Shown in pieces: positions 1 through 8,126 of a stretch of 64,000 bases of DNA (position 1 is its first letter; each line of letters opens with the position of its first letter). The notes below the pieces were generated by a model. That model saw only the letters and a program-made list of their open reading frames with translations. It did not search any database and had not been told where the DNA came from. The DNA lies in the NCBI RefSeq assembly GCF_017873435.1, contig NZ_JAGGKG010000022.1:1-64000 (forward strand), in the 5' to 3' direction. The translations under genes were made by a program, and so were the position numbers. The DNA comes from Paenibacillus turicensis. GTDB lineage: Bacteria > Bacillota > Bacilli > Paenibacillales > Paenibacillaceae.

Positions 1-16
1 ATCTCATGGAATCTAT

Positions 17-92
17 TCCCTGATAGCTCAGTTGGTAGAGCACTCGACTGTTAATCGAGTTGTCACAGGTTCGAGTCCTGTTCGGGGAGCCA
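17..92 (+). tRNA. tRNA-Asn (GTT)
   Basis: Full cloverleaf. The 7-bp acceptor stem TCCCTGA/TCGGGGA closes it, the anticodon loop CTGTTAA carries GTT, the T arm is normal, the discriminator is G and CCA is encoded. First of ten closely packed tRNA genes, as is usual downstream of a Bacillota rRNA operon. Confidence 0.97.
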
Positions 93-96
93 TTAA

Positions 97-168
97 GGCC
101 CGTTGGTCAAGCGGTTAAGACACCTCCCTTTCACGGAGGTAACAGGGGTTCGATTCCCCTACGGGTCA
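97..168 (+). tRNA. tRNA-Glu (TTC)
   Basis: Acceptor GGCCCGT pairs with ACGGGTC (one G-U). The anticodon loop CTTTCAC gives TTC. The discriminator is A and no CCA is encoded. Confidence 0.97.
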
Positions 169-177
169 TTTATATAT

Positions 178-253
178 GGAGGCTTAGCTCAGCTGGGAGA
201 GCATCTGCCTTACAAGCAGAGGGTCGGGGGTTCGAGCCCCTCAGCCTCCACCA
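178..253 (+). tRNA. tRNA-Val (TAC)
   Basis: Acceptor GGAGGCT pairs with AGCCTCC. The anticodon loop CTTACAA gives TAC. Encoded CCA at 251-253. Confidence 0.97.
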
Positions 254-271
254 TATATTTTATATTATTGA

Positions 272-345
<74 letters not shown>

Positions 346-366
346 TTAAAAATTATTTATTAGTGT

Positions 367-443
367 GGAGCCGTGGTGTAGAGGCCTAACATGCCTGCCT
401 GTCACGCAGGAGACCGCGGGTTCGAATCCCGTCGGCTCCGCCA
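367..443 (+). tRNA. tRNA-Asp (GTC)
   Basis: Acceptor GGAGCCG pairs with CGGCTCC. The anticodon loop CTGTCAC gives GTC. Discriminator G and an encoded CCA. Confidence 0.97.
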
Positions 444-474
444 TTAAAAATTTTTAAAAAGACTCTCTTATTAA

Positions 475-547
475 GAGCCATTAGCTCAGTTGGTAGAGCA
501 CCTGACTTTTAATCAGGGTGTCGAAGGTTCGAGTCCTTCATGGCTCA
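475..547 (+). tRNA. tRNA-Lys (TTT)
   Basis: Acceptor GAGCCAT pairs with ATGGCTC. The anticodon loop CTTTTAA gives TTT. No encoded CCA. Confidence 0.97.
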
Positions 548-560
548 CTTTTATGAATGC

Positions 561-642
561 GCGCGTATGGCGGAATTGGCAGACGCACTAGACTTAGGAT
601 CTAGCGTCTAACGACGTGGGGGTTCAAGTCCCTCTACGCGCA
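561..642 (+). tRNA. tRNA-Leu (TAG)
   Basis: Acceptor GCGCGTA pairs with TACGCGC. The anticodon loop CTTAGGA gives TAG. A long variable arm marks a class II tRNA (82 nt). No encoded CCA. Confidence 0.96.
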
Positions 643-651
643 TCATAAATT

Positions 652-726
652 GCGGACGTGGCTCAGCGGTAGAGCATCGCCTTGCCAAGGCGAGGGTCGC
701 GGGTTCGATTCCCGTCGTCCGCTCCA
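652..726 (+). tRNA. tRNA-Gly (GCC)
   Basis: Acceptor GCGGACG pairs with CGTCCGC. The anticodon is GCC. Discriminator T with encoded CCA. Confidence 0.97.
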
Positions 727-737
727 TAATTTAAAAT

Positions 738-814
738 GCGCCCTTAGCTCAGCTGGATAGAGCGTTTGACTACGAATCAAAAGGTCGGGAGTTCGAATCT
801 CTCAGGGCGCGCCA
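738..814 (+). tRNA. tRNA-Arg (ACG)
   Basis: Acceptor GCGCCCT pairs with AGGGCGC. The anticodon loop CTACGAA gives ACG, whose first base would be edited to inosine. Encoded CCA. Confidence 0.97.
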
Positions 815-827
815 TTTAACTTAATAA

Positions 828-906
828 GCCGGTGTGGCGGAATGGCAGACGCGCTCGACTCAAAATCGAGTGGGAAACCGTGGAGGTTCGAGTCCTCTCA
901 CCGGTA
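828..906 (+). tRNA. tRNA-Leu (CAA)
   Basis: Acceptor GCCGGTG pairs with CACCGGT (the first pair is G-U). The anticodon loop CTCAAAA gives CAA. A long variable arm is present and no CCA is encoded. It is the last tRNA of the cluster, and the integrase remnant begins just beyond it. Confidence 0.95.
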
Positions 907-913
907 TAAGTAA

Positions 914-952
914 AAGAGTTCATTAGAGATATTCTCAAATGGGCTTTTTTTG
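914..952 (+). terminator. Intrinsic terminator of the tRNA cluster
   Basis: An imperfect hairpin (CATTAGAGA against TCTCAAATG, one mismatch) is followed by GGGC and a run of seven T. It closely resembles the terminator after the yhfW-like gene near 15.56 kb. Confidence 0.8.
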
Positions 953-960
953 TTTGAGTT

Positions 961-1115
961 TTATACCAAATTTGAGTAAATACTCGCCGATGTTACGTAA
1001 TCACTGCGCCCTAGCCATTCCTGAACCTCTTTCATGCTTACACCGCTGGCTAATAATAAGTTGGCGCAGGTCGTGATACCAGTTTGGCTTAAAACCGTGT
1101 CTGTTGAGCAGAATG
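961..1115 (-). pseudogene. Tyrosine recombinase (phage integrase) C-terminal remnant
   Basis: Read on the minus strand, this stretch encodes a typical integrase tail: a run resembling CANLLLASGVSMKEVQEWLG followed by a YS-N-L ending and a TAA stop at 961-963. The last Tyr matches the expected catalytic Tyr region. Just upstream, in another frame, is KPNWYHDLR, the usual HDLRH segment, so the frame breaks there. The break could come from an 11-nt deletion between two copies of a CCTGCGC-like sequence (inference). No N-terminal part is visible. The remnant sits about 50 bp from tRNA-Leu(CAA), a common integration target. The rest of 1116-1373 holds no gene I can support. Confidence 0.72.
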
Positions 1116-1373
1116 GAAAAGCTGCGTAATATATCGCTTAATGCGACACCCTAACGTATTGCCATAGATATACTCTAGGATATCTATGAGGCTGGCATGT
1201 TTAATCGTATCGGCCTCCTATTGCGTGGCATGTCATTTCCTCAAATAGGGCTTTCCATCGGGATTACTATCGGCTCTCTGGGCTCAATAACTGATCTTTA
1301 TAACTTCTTCACAATGTATAAATTAGTTCTTCATATTTATTGTTTATATTATATTCATAAGGAGGAGATACTA

Positions 1374-1655
1374 ATGAAAAAACTATGGATTGGAATCGCA
1401 ACGATGGCTTTGGTTATGGGGATTGGAACGGCAGGTGTCTATGCGGCTACAGCCGAAAACGGCACCGACAACAGCGGTAAAGCAAATAAGCAAATCACCT
1501 TTGAACAAATGTTGCCGCATGCCAAGCAAATGCACCCGGATCTCTCCGAGGAACAAATTCGGGAGATGTATAATAGCTGCCATGGTGGCAATGGCCGGGG
1601 TGTTAAAGGTATGATGAACAATACTCAGATGTTTAGGAATATGATGAACTTCTAA
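1374..1655 (+). CDS. Small secreted Met/His-containing protein
   Basis: A 93-residue protein starting at the ATG after a strong AAGGAGGAG site. Residues 1-24 form a signal peptide ending near VYA-A. The mature part contains QMLPHAKQMHPDLSEEQIREM, a single Cys-His-Gly-Gly patch and a Met-rich tail (GMMNNTQMFRNMMNF). I recognise this only as a type of small exported protein found in Bacillus relatives, with no known function. The Met/His/Cys content would suit metal binding, but that is a guess. It lies 66 bp upstream of a two-component system and a short hairpin separates them, so it may be a target or an accessory of that system. Confidence 0.7.
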   Translation: MKKLWIGIATMALVMGIGTAGVYAATAENGTDNSGKANKQITFEQMLPHAKQMHPDLSEEQIREMYNSCHGGNGRGVKGMMNNTQMFRNMMNF

Positions 1656-1670
1656 TTACGAATTTAGACA

Positions 1671-1700
1671 GGCCTCGCGAGTTACGTGAGGTCTTATCTC
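1671..1700 (+). terminator. Weak hairpin between small secreted protein and response regulator
   Basis: GGCCTCGCG pairs with CGTGAGGTC (two wobble pairs), with a 5-nt loop and a loose T-rich tail. It may partly attenuate readthrough into the regulator genes. Confidence 0.4.
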
Positions 1701-1721
1701 TACTTAATGAAAGGGATTTGT

Positions 1722-2429
1722 ATGGAACGGACAAAAATTTTAATTGTCGATGATGAACCAAGCCTTCTCCACGTCATTAAAGCCTACCTGGAGAAACAGG
1801 ACTACCTGGTTTATGAAACAGATTCAGGACAGGGGGCGCTTCGGCTTTTTGAGAATCTCCAACCTGACTTAGTCATCTTGGACTTAATGCTTCCGGACCT
1901 TTCGGGCGAGGATGTTTGCAAGACGATCCGAAAGAAATCGGATACTCCTATCCTCATGTTGACCGCCAAAAGTAGTGAAGACGACCTTGTTCATGGTCTA
2001 TTAATCGGAGCAGATGACTACCTTGTCAAGCCGTTCAGTCCTCGGGAACTGATGGCCAGGGTTATCAGCTTGCTAAGAAGATCGAAGTCTGCGGGATATA
2101 CGTTGAAGGAAAAAAAGATTTCTTTCGGTGGGAACCGCCTATCCATCGATCCGGAACGGCATGAAGTAACAGTCAGGGGCGAAAGCGTCCAGCTTACCCC
2201 CATTGAATTTAAATTACTTGAAATTTTAGCCAAACATTCGAAGAGAGCATTTAACCGTTTCGAACTGGTTAATCTGATACAAGGGGATGATTTTGAAGGT
2301 ATGGAACGAACAATTGATGTCCATATCAAGAACATCCGCCAAAAAATCGGTGATCACCCGAAAAATCCATCGTTTATTATTACGGTCTATGGGGTGGGGT
2401 ATAAATTTCAGGGGGTCCCTGATGAATAG
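1722..2429 (+). CDS. OmpR-family response regulator
   Basis: A 235-residue DNA-binding regulator. The receiver domain occupies about residues 3-118, with the acidic pair DDE near residue 10, phosphoacceptor D54 (LDLMLPD) and the conserved KPF Lys. A winged-helix output domain follows at about residues 135-232 (LTPIEFKLLEIL, YGVGYKF). I place the start at the ATG before ERTKILIVDDEP, which has AAAGGGA upstream; an in-frame ATG 36 bp earlier lacks a good site. It overlaps the kinase gene by 8 bp, so the two are translationally coupled. The signal and targets are unknown. Confidence 0.93.
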   Translation: MERTKILIVDDEPSLLHVIKAYLEKQDYLVYETDSGQGALRLFENLQPDLVILDLMLPDLSGEDVCKTIRKKSDTPILMLTAKSSEDDLVHGLLIGADDYLVKPFSPRELMARVISLLRRSKSAGYTLKEKKISFGGNRLSIDPERHEVTVRGESVQLTPIEFKLLEILAKHSKRAFNRFELVNLIQGDDFEGMERTIDVHIKNIRQKIGDHPKNPSFIITVYGVGYKFQGVPDE

Positions 2430-3789
2430 CGGAGGACTGCGTAAAAGACTGTTAATTTCGCATTTAGGCGTAAGCCTCGGTTCACTGCTGCTTATCATGA
2501 TCATTGTTTATCTGGTCATGGCTTACTCATTTGGAAGGTATACGCAAACTCAGCAACAGGCAGAGGTAGATACGATTGTCGAAGATTTGGTAGGATCCTA
2601 TGATGAAATTGCAGGCGGATGGTTTGAGGTTTCTTTTATGTCTATCTCACATCAAGCTATGCTTCGGAACTATATCGTGAGAATTTATGACGTTGGAGGC
2701 AATTTAATCTGGGATACGAAATCTATGGGGAGAATGATGCATGCCTCTAAACTAACTGAAAAAGGCACTATAAATACGAAAGTAATAACGCGAGATATTA
2801 CAAAAAATAATGTGAAGATCGGCAGGATCGAAATTGAGGGACTTGCAGGCAATTTTGAGACACAAAACCGGCAGTTTCTGAACCTATTTAACACATTACT
2901 TTGGGTGGCGTTTATTTTGGCCATTGCCGGTGTAACAATCTATAGCGTACTTATGGCAAATAGCCTAAGCAGACCTTTATTACGCATCAAACAAATAGCT
3001 ACTCAAATGAAGGAAGGGGATTTGTCATCTCGTGTTGTATTGGCAAACCGTCATACGGAAATCGAGGAGGTGGGGCTCGCTTTAAACCATTTAGCAGATG
3101 AACTAGAGCAACAAGATCAGTTACGAAAAAATTTAACGGCCGATATTGCCCATGAATTACGTACACCGCTTGCCACGATCCAAAGTCACATTGAAGCTTT
3201 TCAAGATGGGGTATGGGAAGCGACTCCTGATAAATTGGAGGTGTGTCATGGGCAAGTTATCCGGTTAGTAAAGCTTATTCATGATTTGGAGAACTTGTCA
3301 GCGGTCGAAAATCCGATGCTCAAGCTAAAACAAGAACCGGTTAGACTGCTTGAGGTGATCAGAGATTCCGAAGAAACGGTAAAAGCTCAGTTCAGCGAGA
3401 AACCGATCGATCTCAACATTCAGGAAGAAACACCAGTTGTTATTATCGGCGATGCTGGACGCCTAGTTCAAGTTTTTGTTAACCTGTTGAATAACGCATA
3501 TAAATATACCGGCGAAGGTTCAATTCATGTTAGGATTTTTGAAGTCGCAGATCATGCGAACGTAACCATTTCAGATACAGGTACAGGCATAGTACCCGAT
3601 GAGCTGCCGCATATTTTTGAGCGTTTCTATCGTGGAGATAAATCACGGAATCGCAGAACAGGCGGTGCCGGAATCGGTTTGGCCATCGTAAAGGCTATCG
3701 TAGAAGCACACGGCGGCAGTATTTATGTCGAGAGTAAAATCAATCAGGGCACTCGGTTTACATTACACTTTCCGAAACAGTTAAAATAA
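2422..3789 (+). CDS. Sensor histidine kinase, partner of the preceding regulator
   Basis: A 455-residue membrane kinase. Membrane segments lie at about 13-36 and 156-178, flanking an extracellular sensor of roughly 120 residues. A HAMP linker (179-231), HisKA with H244 in AHELRTP, and a C-terminal HATPase (NLLNNAYKY N-box, DTGTGI, GGAGIGLAI) follow. The architecture is BaeS/CusS-like. It phosphorylates the upstream OmpR-type regulator. The start ATG lies inside the last codons of the regulator gene. A terminator follows directly. Confidence 0.92.
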   Translation: MNSGGLRKRLLISHLGVSLGSLLLIMIIVYLVMAYSFGRYTQTQQQAEVDTIVEDLVGSYDEIAGGWFEVSFMSISHQAMLRNYIVRIYDVGGNLIWDTKSMGRMMHASKLTEKGTINTKVITRDITKNNVKIGRIEIEGLAGNFETQNRQFLNLFNTLLWVAFILAIAGVTIYSVLMANSLSRPLLRIKQIATQMKEGDLSSRVVLANRHTEIEEVGLALNHLADELEQQDQLRKNLTADIAHELRTPLATIQSHIEAFQDGVWEATPDKLEVCHGQVIRLVKLIHDLENLSAVENPMLKLKQEPVRLLEVIRDSEETVKAQFSEKPIDLNIQEETPVVIIGDAGRLVQVFVNLLNNAYKYTGEGSIHVRIFEVADHANVTISDTGTGIVPDELPHIFERFYRGDKSRNRRTGGAGIGLAIVKAIVEAHGGSIYVESKINQGTRFTLHFPKQLK

Positions 3790-3802
3790 ACATACTAAGA
3801 TT

Positions 3803-3846
3803 AGTGGGTAAGGACATCGACGGATGACTTTACCCACTATTTGGCT
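3803..3846 (+). terminator. Intrinsic terminator after the kinase gene
   Basis: AGTGGGTAA (3803-3811) pairs with TTACCCACT (3830-3838), followed by ATTTGGCTTTTT. Confidence 0.8.
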
Positions 3847-4031
3847 TTTTAGAGGCTGTGACAAAACCAATGCCTAAAGATAAAAAAACGATGAACGTTT
3901 ACAATAAGTAAAAATTCATTGGTTTTCTTTATTTTATCAAAGAAAAAACACCTTCTGGTAAAATTAAGTCAACAGGCCCAAACACAACCAGAGGAAGTGT
4001 CCTTATGTTTAAAGGTTGAAAATAAAATGGG

Positions 4032-4063
4032 TTTGCACAAGAAGATAACCCCTCTTGTGCAAA
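4032..4063. repeat. Perfect 11-bp inverted repeat
   Basis: TTTGCACAAGA and TCTTGTGCAAA are separated by 10 nt. No T-run follows on either side, so it is not an obvious terminator. Confidence 0.7.
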
Positions 4064-4071
4064 ACATAAAA

Positions 4072-4108
4072 AATACAAAAAAGTGGAATATGAATGGCGA
4101 TTCCACTT
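4072..4108 (-). terminator. Intrinsic terminator of the ars operon
   Basis: AAGTGGAAT (4081-4089) pairs with ATTCCACTT (4100-4108). On the minus strand the stem is followed by TTTTGTATTTTTT. It lies about 57 bp past the arsC stop. Confidence 0.75.
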
Positions 4109-4164
4109 TTCTTCTAGAGGCTTAGGTTTTGTCCTGCGCCTTTTGTTTCAAATAAGCATAAAGG

Positions 4165-4584
4165 TTAATTTCCAGTTTCAGCAAACCGTCGAATTCTTTC
4201 ACCAATTTGATCACGTACACGTTGAAATACAGCCCACTTTTCTTCATCTGTGCCTTGGGCTTTTGCTGGGTCATCAAATCCCCAATGCTCACGTTTCACT
4301 TTAGGCGGTGTTATAGGGCATTTATCTGCGGCATCGCCACAAAGAGTTACAACCAAATCAGCGGTGTTCAAAATCTCAGTATCAATTATATCGGAAGTTT
4401 GGTTTGAAATCTCAATTCCTACTTCCTTCATAGCCCTAACTGCATTTGGATTTAAACCATGTGCTTCAATTCCTGCACTGAACACATTCCATTGATCCCC
4501 TAGATGCTTTTTTGCCCAACCTTCGGCCATCTGACTACGACAAGAGTTTCCTGTGCATAAAAAATAAAGTGTTTTCTTATCCAT
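4165..4584 (-). CDS. arsC: Arsenate reductase, thioredoxin-dependent type
   Basis: A 139-residue cytosolic enzyme that reduces arsenate to arsenite, which ArsB then exports. It has the phosphatase-like loop CTGNSCRS with nucleophile C10, and the relay cysteines C82 and C89 (LCGDAADKC), the positions known for the Bacillus enzyme regenerated by thioredoxin. Length matches the family exactly. I start at the ATG before DKKTLYF, preceded by AAAGGAGAAG; a longer frame upstream would run into the end of arsB. It is the last gene of arsR-arsB-arsC. Confidence 0.96.
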   Translation of the reverse strand: MDKKTLYFLCTGNSCRSQMAEGWAKKHLGDQWNVFSAGIEAHGLNPNAVRAMKEVGIEISNQTSDIIDTEILNTADLVVTLCGDAADKCPITPPKVKREHWGFDDPAKAQGTDEEKWAVFQRVRDQIGERIRRFAETGN

Positions 4585-4610
4585 ATTATCTTCTCCTTTA
4601 TATGTGAACC

Positions 4611-5906
4611 TTATAAAATGGTTAACCACAGGTACAAACCAAGCAATGTTATAAATAGCGTTGGGACAGTGAGGATTATTCCTGTTTTAAAGTAGGTTTT
4701 CCAAGATATGCGAACGCCTTTATTCGCGAGTACATGTAGCCAAAGTAAAGTTGCTAATGAGCCAATCGGTGTAATTTTAGGGCCAAGATCTGAGCCAATA
4801 ACGTTAGCATATATTAAAGCCTCATGAACTACTCCTGAAGTCTGAGTAGCGTCAATGGCAAGAGCATTAATCATTACTGTAGGCATGTTATTCATAACAG
4901 AGGATAAAATAGCAGCAATAAAGCCCATTCCCATCGTTGCAATAAACAACCCCTGATCCGCAATTTGGTGAATGACTTCGGCAAGTAAAGTGGTTAATCC
5001 GACATTTCGTAAACCATACACCACAACATACATTCCAATAGAGAAAAATACGATTGCCCAAGGAGCACTTTTAATTATTTCTTTAGTGTGAACAGCGTGA
5101 CTTCTGCGTGCCATTAACAAAAAGAGGAGTGCAATGATGCCTGCAATGAGGGAGACGGGAATTTTCATAAACTCACTGACAAAATATCCAATCATCAGAA
5201 CAGCTAAAACATACCAAGATAGCCGAAACATTGAGGCATCTTTAATGGCATCTGCAGGTGCTTTTAAGTGAATCACCTCAAAACGCTGCGGAATACTTTT
5301 GCGGAAAAAGAAGTAAAGCACTAAGATGCTGGCAATAAGAGAGAATAAATTTGGAATAATCATTCTGCTTGCAAATTCGCTAAATCCAATACCAAAAAAA
5401 TCAGCCGAAACGATATTAACCAGGTTGCTGACGACCAGTGGGAGAGAAGTGGTATCCGCAATAAATCCACTTGCTATAATAAAGGGAAATACTTTCTTCT
5501 CATCAAAATTTAATGCTCGAACCATGGCTAATACTATAGGTGTTAAGATGAGTGCTGCGCCATCATTGGCGAAAAATGCAGCAACTATAGCTCCAAGAAT
5601 ACTGACAAACACAAACATACGTATGCCACTCCCATGGGCAGCGCGGGCCATGTGTAGCGCGGCCCACTCAAAGAAACCAATCCTATCCAAAATCAATGAA
5701 ATGATAATAATAGCCACGAAAGCTAATGTTGCGTTCCAGACGATCTGACTTACGTCCAAGACATCTTGAAAATCGACAACTCCTACAAGTAGTGCTAATA
5801 CTGCACCACCGCAAGCGGACCAGCCAATGGATAAATTTTTTGGCTGCCAAATTACGAACGTTAATGTAATTAAGAAAATAAAACATGCCAATACAATGGA
5901 TACCAT
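4611..5906 (-). CDS. arsB: Arsenite efflux pump ArsB
   Basis: A 431-residue inner-membrane protein with about 11-12 hydrophobic segments, the usual ArsB length. Typical stretches include [27 protein letters not shown] and [17 protein letters not shown], as in the ArsB/NhaD ion transporter superfamily. It extrudes arsenite (and antimonite) using the proton motive force, as no ArsA ATPase is nearby. The start ATG follows GGAGG with 7-nt spacing. It lies between arsR and arsC. The intergenic gap toward arsR carries two AT-rich palindromic repeats that may be ArsR sites. Confidence 0.96.
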   Translation of the reverse strand: MVSIVLACFIFLITLTFVIWQPKNLSIGWSACGGAVLALLVGVVDFQDVLDVSQIVWNATLAFVAIIIISLILDRIGFFEWAALHMARAAHGSGIRMFVFVSILGAIVAAFFANDGAALILTPIVLAMVRALNFDEKKVFPFIIASGFIADTTSLPLVVSNLVNIVSADFFGIGFSEFASRMIIPNLFSLIASILVLYFFFRKSIPQRFEVIHLKAPADAIKDASMFRLSWYVLAVLMIGYFVSEFMKIPVSLIAGIIALLFLLMARRSHAVHTKEIIKSAPWAIVFFSIGMYVVVYGLRNVGLTTLLAEVIHQIADQGLFIATMGMGFIAAILSSVMNNMPTVMINALAIDATQTSGVVHEALIYANVIGSDLGPKITPIGSLATLLWLHVLANKGVRISWKTYFKTGIILTVPTLFITLLGLYLWLTIL

Positions 5907-5963
5907 TTTAAGCCTCCAATTTCACCTTTAGCTGGATTCAGCAAATAAACATATTCGTAAATC

Positions 5964-5991
5964 ATTATATAATCATATAATTATATAATCA
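5964..5991 (-). promoter_or_regulatory. Tandem palindromic repeats upstream of arsB, candidate ArsR operators
   Basis: The 12-bp sequence ATTATATAATCA occurs twice with a 16-bp period (5964-5975 and 5980-5991). Each copy contains the 10-bp palindrome ATTATATAAT. The position, just upstream of arsB and downstream of arsR, suggests a second ArsR-controlled promoter or operator. The extreme AT content means chance cannot be excluded. Confidence 0.4.
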
Positions 5992-6003
5992 ATAGAAGAA
6001 ATA

Positions 6004-6330
6004 TTAATTACAAACCGGAGCTATTTCTTCTTTGTTTAGGAATGATAAAATGCTTTTTGGATCAGGCGTGAAGTCTAATACTGCTTTAATATAAGGCTTA
6101 TCCTTTACGTTCAAGGAATAGTATACCCACTGCCCACGCTTATTTTCCTTTACAATACCCTGCGATTTTAGTTTTCTTAAATGTTGGCTTACACCGGGTT
6201 GGGAAATTTCTAAAATCTCAACAAGTTCACAAACACATAGTTCTCTATCTTTTAGTAAAGCCAGTATAGTGAGCCTTGTTTTATCACTTAATAGCTTTAA
6301 CTTTTCAGCCATGTCAATTATTTGCTCCAA
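6004..6330 (-). CDS. arsR: ArsR-family arsenite-responsive repressor
   Basis: A winged-helix repressor of about 108 residues. It carries the metal-binding motif ELCVCELVEIL (two cysteines in alpha-3) followed by the recognition helix SQPGVSQHLRKLKSQGIV, as in ArsR/SmtB repressors that leave DNA on binding As(III). Start choice: an ATG at 6334-6336 is only 1 nt from GGAGG (6338-6342), whereas a TTG at 6328-6330 has 7-nt spacing, so I use the TTG. Another ATG lies 8 codons in. First gene of the ars operon and most likely autoregulated. Confidence 0.92.
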   Translation of the reverse strand: MEQIIDMAEKLKLLSDKTRLTILALLKDRELCVCELVEILEISQPGVSQHLRKLKSQGIVKENKRGQWVYYSLNVKDKPYIKAVLDFTPDPKSILSFLNKEEIAPVCN

Positions 6331-6444
6331 GATCATTCCTCCAGTATCAAATTTGAGAGTGTTTATTATCCATTAATATAAATTAAGTATATCACAAAAC
6401 ATTCTTCATACTTCCCTTCATTGATTTGGAATAGTATCTCTGAT

Positions 6445-6816
6445 TTATTAGTCATTATGCGTTTAGGAGATAATGGAGTATCACCTGAGAAAGAAAAAAT
6501 TTTGGTTACGGGAGCAACTGGTAGTGTTGGTGGTGCAGCTATGCCCATGCTGCATAAAAAAGGCTATCAAGTAGTCGCTAGCACAGGGAACTTGGATGCT
6601 GCTGATTATTTGAAATCACTTGGAGCAAGTGAACAGCAATGGCAAGCTGCCGTTGATCCTGTAGGCGGTAATATGCTTGCTGCTATTTTGAGCAAAATCG
6701 AGTATGGAGATTCCGTTCGATATTTTGAAATTCAAAGCTCTTGGCCGTATTCTGGTTCATGTGTCTCAAGATTAATTGTACAGATTTTGATGAAATGTCT
6801 TTTCGCAACAGTCTGA
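6445..6816 (+). pseudogene. Broken YhdH/YhfP-type quinone oxidoreductase
   Basis: The translated stretch matches the middle of acryloyl-CoA reductase/quinone oxidoreductases of the YhfP type: NGVSPEKEKILVTGATG (nucleotide-binding loop), VVASTGNLDAADYLKSLGAS, then QWQAAVDPVGG and LLSKIEYG-like sequence. The first half of the protein is absent. About 18 residues usually present between LGASE and QQWQ are missing, and the match is lost after residue 100 or so, probably by frameshift. No ribosome binding site or sensible start. Nothing supportable lies in 6817-6990. Confidence 0.7.
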
Positions 6817-6993
6817 TATTAAAAAAAGGCGAGCTTTTGGGAAGCCTGTTCAGACCTATCCCTCAGTTAAATGAAAAAATGGTTTTTTATGAGTTATCTG
6901 ATCGTTATTCATGTGGAGGTTTTAGTCAGTTGAGAGCGTAAAATGTTTACGAACGTTATTGAATTCGAGAGAAGTTTTTTCTAAAAATACTTG

Positions 6994-7022
6994 TTGAAAT
7001 TACAATTTGAAGATGATATGAT
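6994..7022 (+). promoter_or_regulatory. Sigma-A-type promoter of yhfZ
   Basis: TTGAAA (6994-6999), 17-bp spacer, TATGAT (7017-7022). The start would fall near 7029, just upstream of the palindrome at 7036-7051. The spacing and both hexamers are nearly repeated at the promoter near 8.9 kb. Confidence 0.75.
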
Positions 7023-7032
7023 CCATCTATGT

Positions 7033-7058
7033 AAAATACAGAATATTGTATATTGAAA
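7033..7058. promoter_or_regulatory. Palindromic operator copy 1, probably for the YhfZ-like regulator
   Basis: The core ATACAGAATATTGTAT (7036-7051) has mirrored ATACA/TGTAT arms. A 26-bp stretch around it is identical to 8933-8958. It starts 13 bp after the -10 box, a position where a bound repressor would block transcription. Confidence 0.75.
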
Positions 7059-7068
7059 GGGGAAGTTA

Positions 7069-7989
7069 TTGTTGTTTGAAGGGCTAAACTCGAAAAGCAG
7101 CATAGTCATTCAAAAAGTTGCTGAAGAGCTTCTGTTTGTCGAATTAGATTCGAGAATTCCTAAAATAGATGATTTGTCTCAAAAGTATAATGTAGGACGG
7201 GGTACTGTACAAAGTGTGTTAAAAAAATTGGAAGAGACTCACTGCATCTCTTTAGAGTCAAGAGGACACTTGGGAACATTTCTTAGAAGGAAAAATGTGA
7301 ATTTACTGCTTCAATGCTGCGGTTTAAATAATATTGTAGGCGTTATGCCTTTGCCATACTCCCGTAAATACGAAGGACTTGCTACTGCACTGCATGAAGT
7401 ATTTGAAAAGTTAGGTCTGTCTCTTCATTCCGCATTTATGAGAGGAGCAACCATCCGCATAAACAATGTGTTGGAGGGGAGATACGATTTTGCGCTTGTA
7501 TCTAAGTTTTCAGCGAATGAAGCTGTGGCAAAAAATGATGATTTGATGATTGTGAAAGATTTTGGCCCCAATTCGTATGTTTCTCGTCATGCACTTATTT
7601 TTGCCGAGGATAAGAGCGAAATTGAGGATGGGATGAAGATCGGCGTTGATAGTTATTCAATTGACCAACAGGTTTTGACCCAATTGGAAGTGAAAGAACG
7701 AAATGTGGAGTATGTGAATTTGAACTACATGCATTTATTGAAACACTTGAAGGCAAAATTAATAGATGCCATGGTATGGAATATGGATGAAATCGAGAGC
7801 AGTTCTTTGCATTTATCGGGCTTGACGTCGCCAGAAGCTTTGGAGATGGACAACGAAATGAGCCAGGCTGTATGCGTAATACGCAAAAATAATAAGAAGA
7901 TTGAGTATTTGTTTAACCTGATATCAACTGCTGAAATTGTAAAAACCCAACAGGATGTGGAATCTGGCAAGTGTATACCCAAATACTGA
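7069..7989 (+). CDS. yhfZ: YhfZ-like GntR-type transcriptional regulator
   Basis: A 306-residue protein starting with TTG after AAAGGGGAAG; a second TTG follows immediately. Residues 5-70 form a winged helix-turn-helix (KIDDLSQKYNVGRGTVQSVLKKLEE). The remaining 230 residues resemble a periplasmic-binding-type ligand domain, as in YhfZ of E. coli. It most likely represses the adjoining yhf genes and itself, since the same palindrome sits after both promoters. The ligand is unknown. It ends convergently with nagB. Confidence 0.85.
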   Translation: MLFEGLNSKSSIVIQKVAEELLFVELDSRIPKIDDLSQKYNVGRGTVQSVLKKLEETHCISLESRGHLGTFLRRKNVNLLLQCCGLNNIVGVMPLPYSRKYEGLATALHEVFEKLGLSLHSAFMRGATIRINNVLEGRYDFALVSKFSANEAVAKNDDLMIVKDFGPNSYVSRHALIFAEDKSEIEDGMKIGVDSYSIDQQVLTQLEVKERNVEYVNLNYMHLLKHLKAKLIDAMVWNMDEIESSSLHLSGLTSPEALEMDNEMSQAVCVIRKNNKKIEYLFNLISTAEIVKTQQDVESGKCIPKY

Positions 7990-8011
7990 TGTATATAATC
8001 ACTTGTGAATA

Positions 8012-8042
8012 AGCAAGGTCAATTTCTTGCTATTTGTTTTTG
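8012..8042 (+). terminator. Terminator after yhfZ
   Basis: AGCAAG (8012-8017) pairs with CTTGCT (8026-8031), followed by ATTTGTTTTTG. Confidence 0.6.
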
Positions 8043-8065
8043 TAAGCGCTTTATAATGGTGGTAC

Positions 8066-8096
8066 CCAAAAAAGCCACTGCGATATGCAATGGCTT
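8066..8096 (-). terminator. Terminator after nagB
   Basis: On the minus strand AAGCCATTGC pairs with a downstream GCAGTGGCTT (one G-U), followed by six T. Confidence 0.8.
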
Positions 8097-8126
8097 GGCC
8101 TGTCAATGTTTTGAGATTGTATTTGT

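Larger units (their letters stand above)
3853..4140. repeat. MITE-like or decayed IS remnant with imperfect terminal inverted repeats
   Basis: The ends read inward as GGCTGTGACAAAACCAATGCC on the left and GGCGCAGGACAAAACCTAAGCC on the right (reverse complement of 4119-4140), sharing GACAAAACC and the outer GGC. GGCTGT-CAAAA ends are seen in IS1182-type elements (general knowledge). No convincing transposase is encoded; reading frames are short. Two perfect hairpins with 10-nt loops lie inside (4032-4063 and 4081-4108). This accounts for the gene-free stretch between the kinase and the ars operon. Confidence 0.4.

Noticed and set aside
1197..1370. Open frame running into the small secreted protein
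   Set aside because: The upstream part has no protein-like pattern, and the strong ribosome binding site at 1358-1366 marks the real start at 1374.
8041..8056. Possible catabolite-responsive element TGTAAGCGCTTTATAA
   Set aside because: It differs from the consensus at the final CA and lies between two convergent gene ends, away from any promoter.
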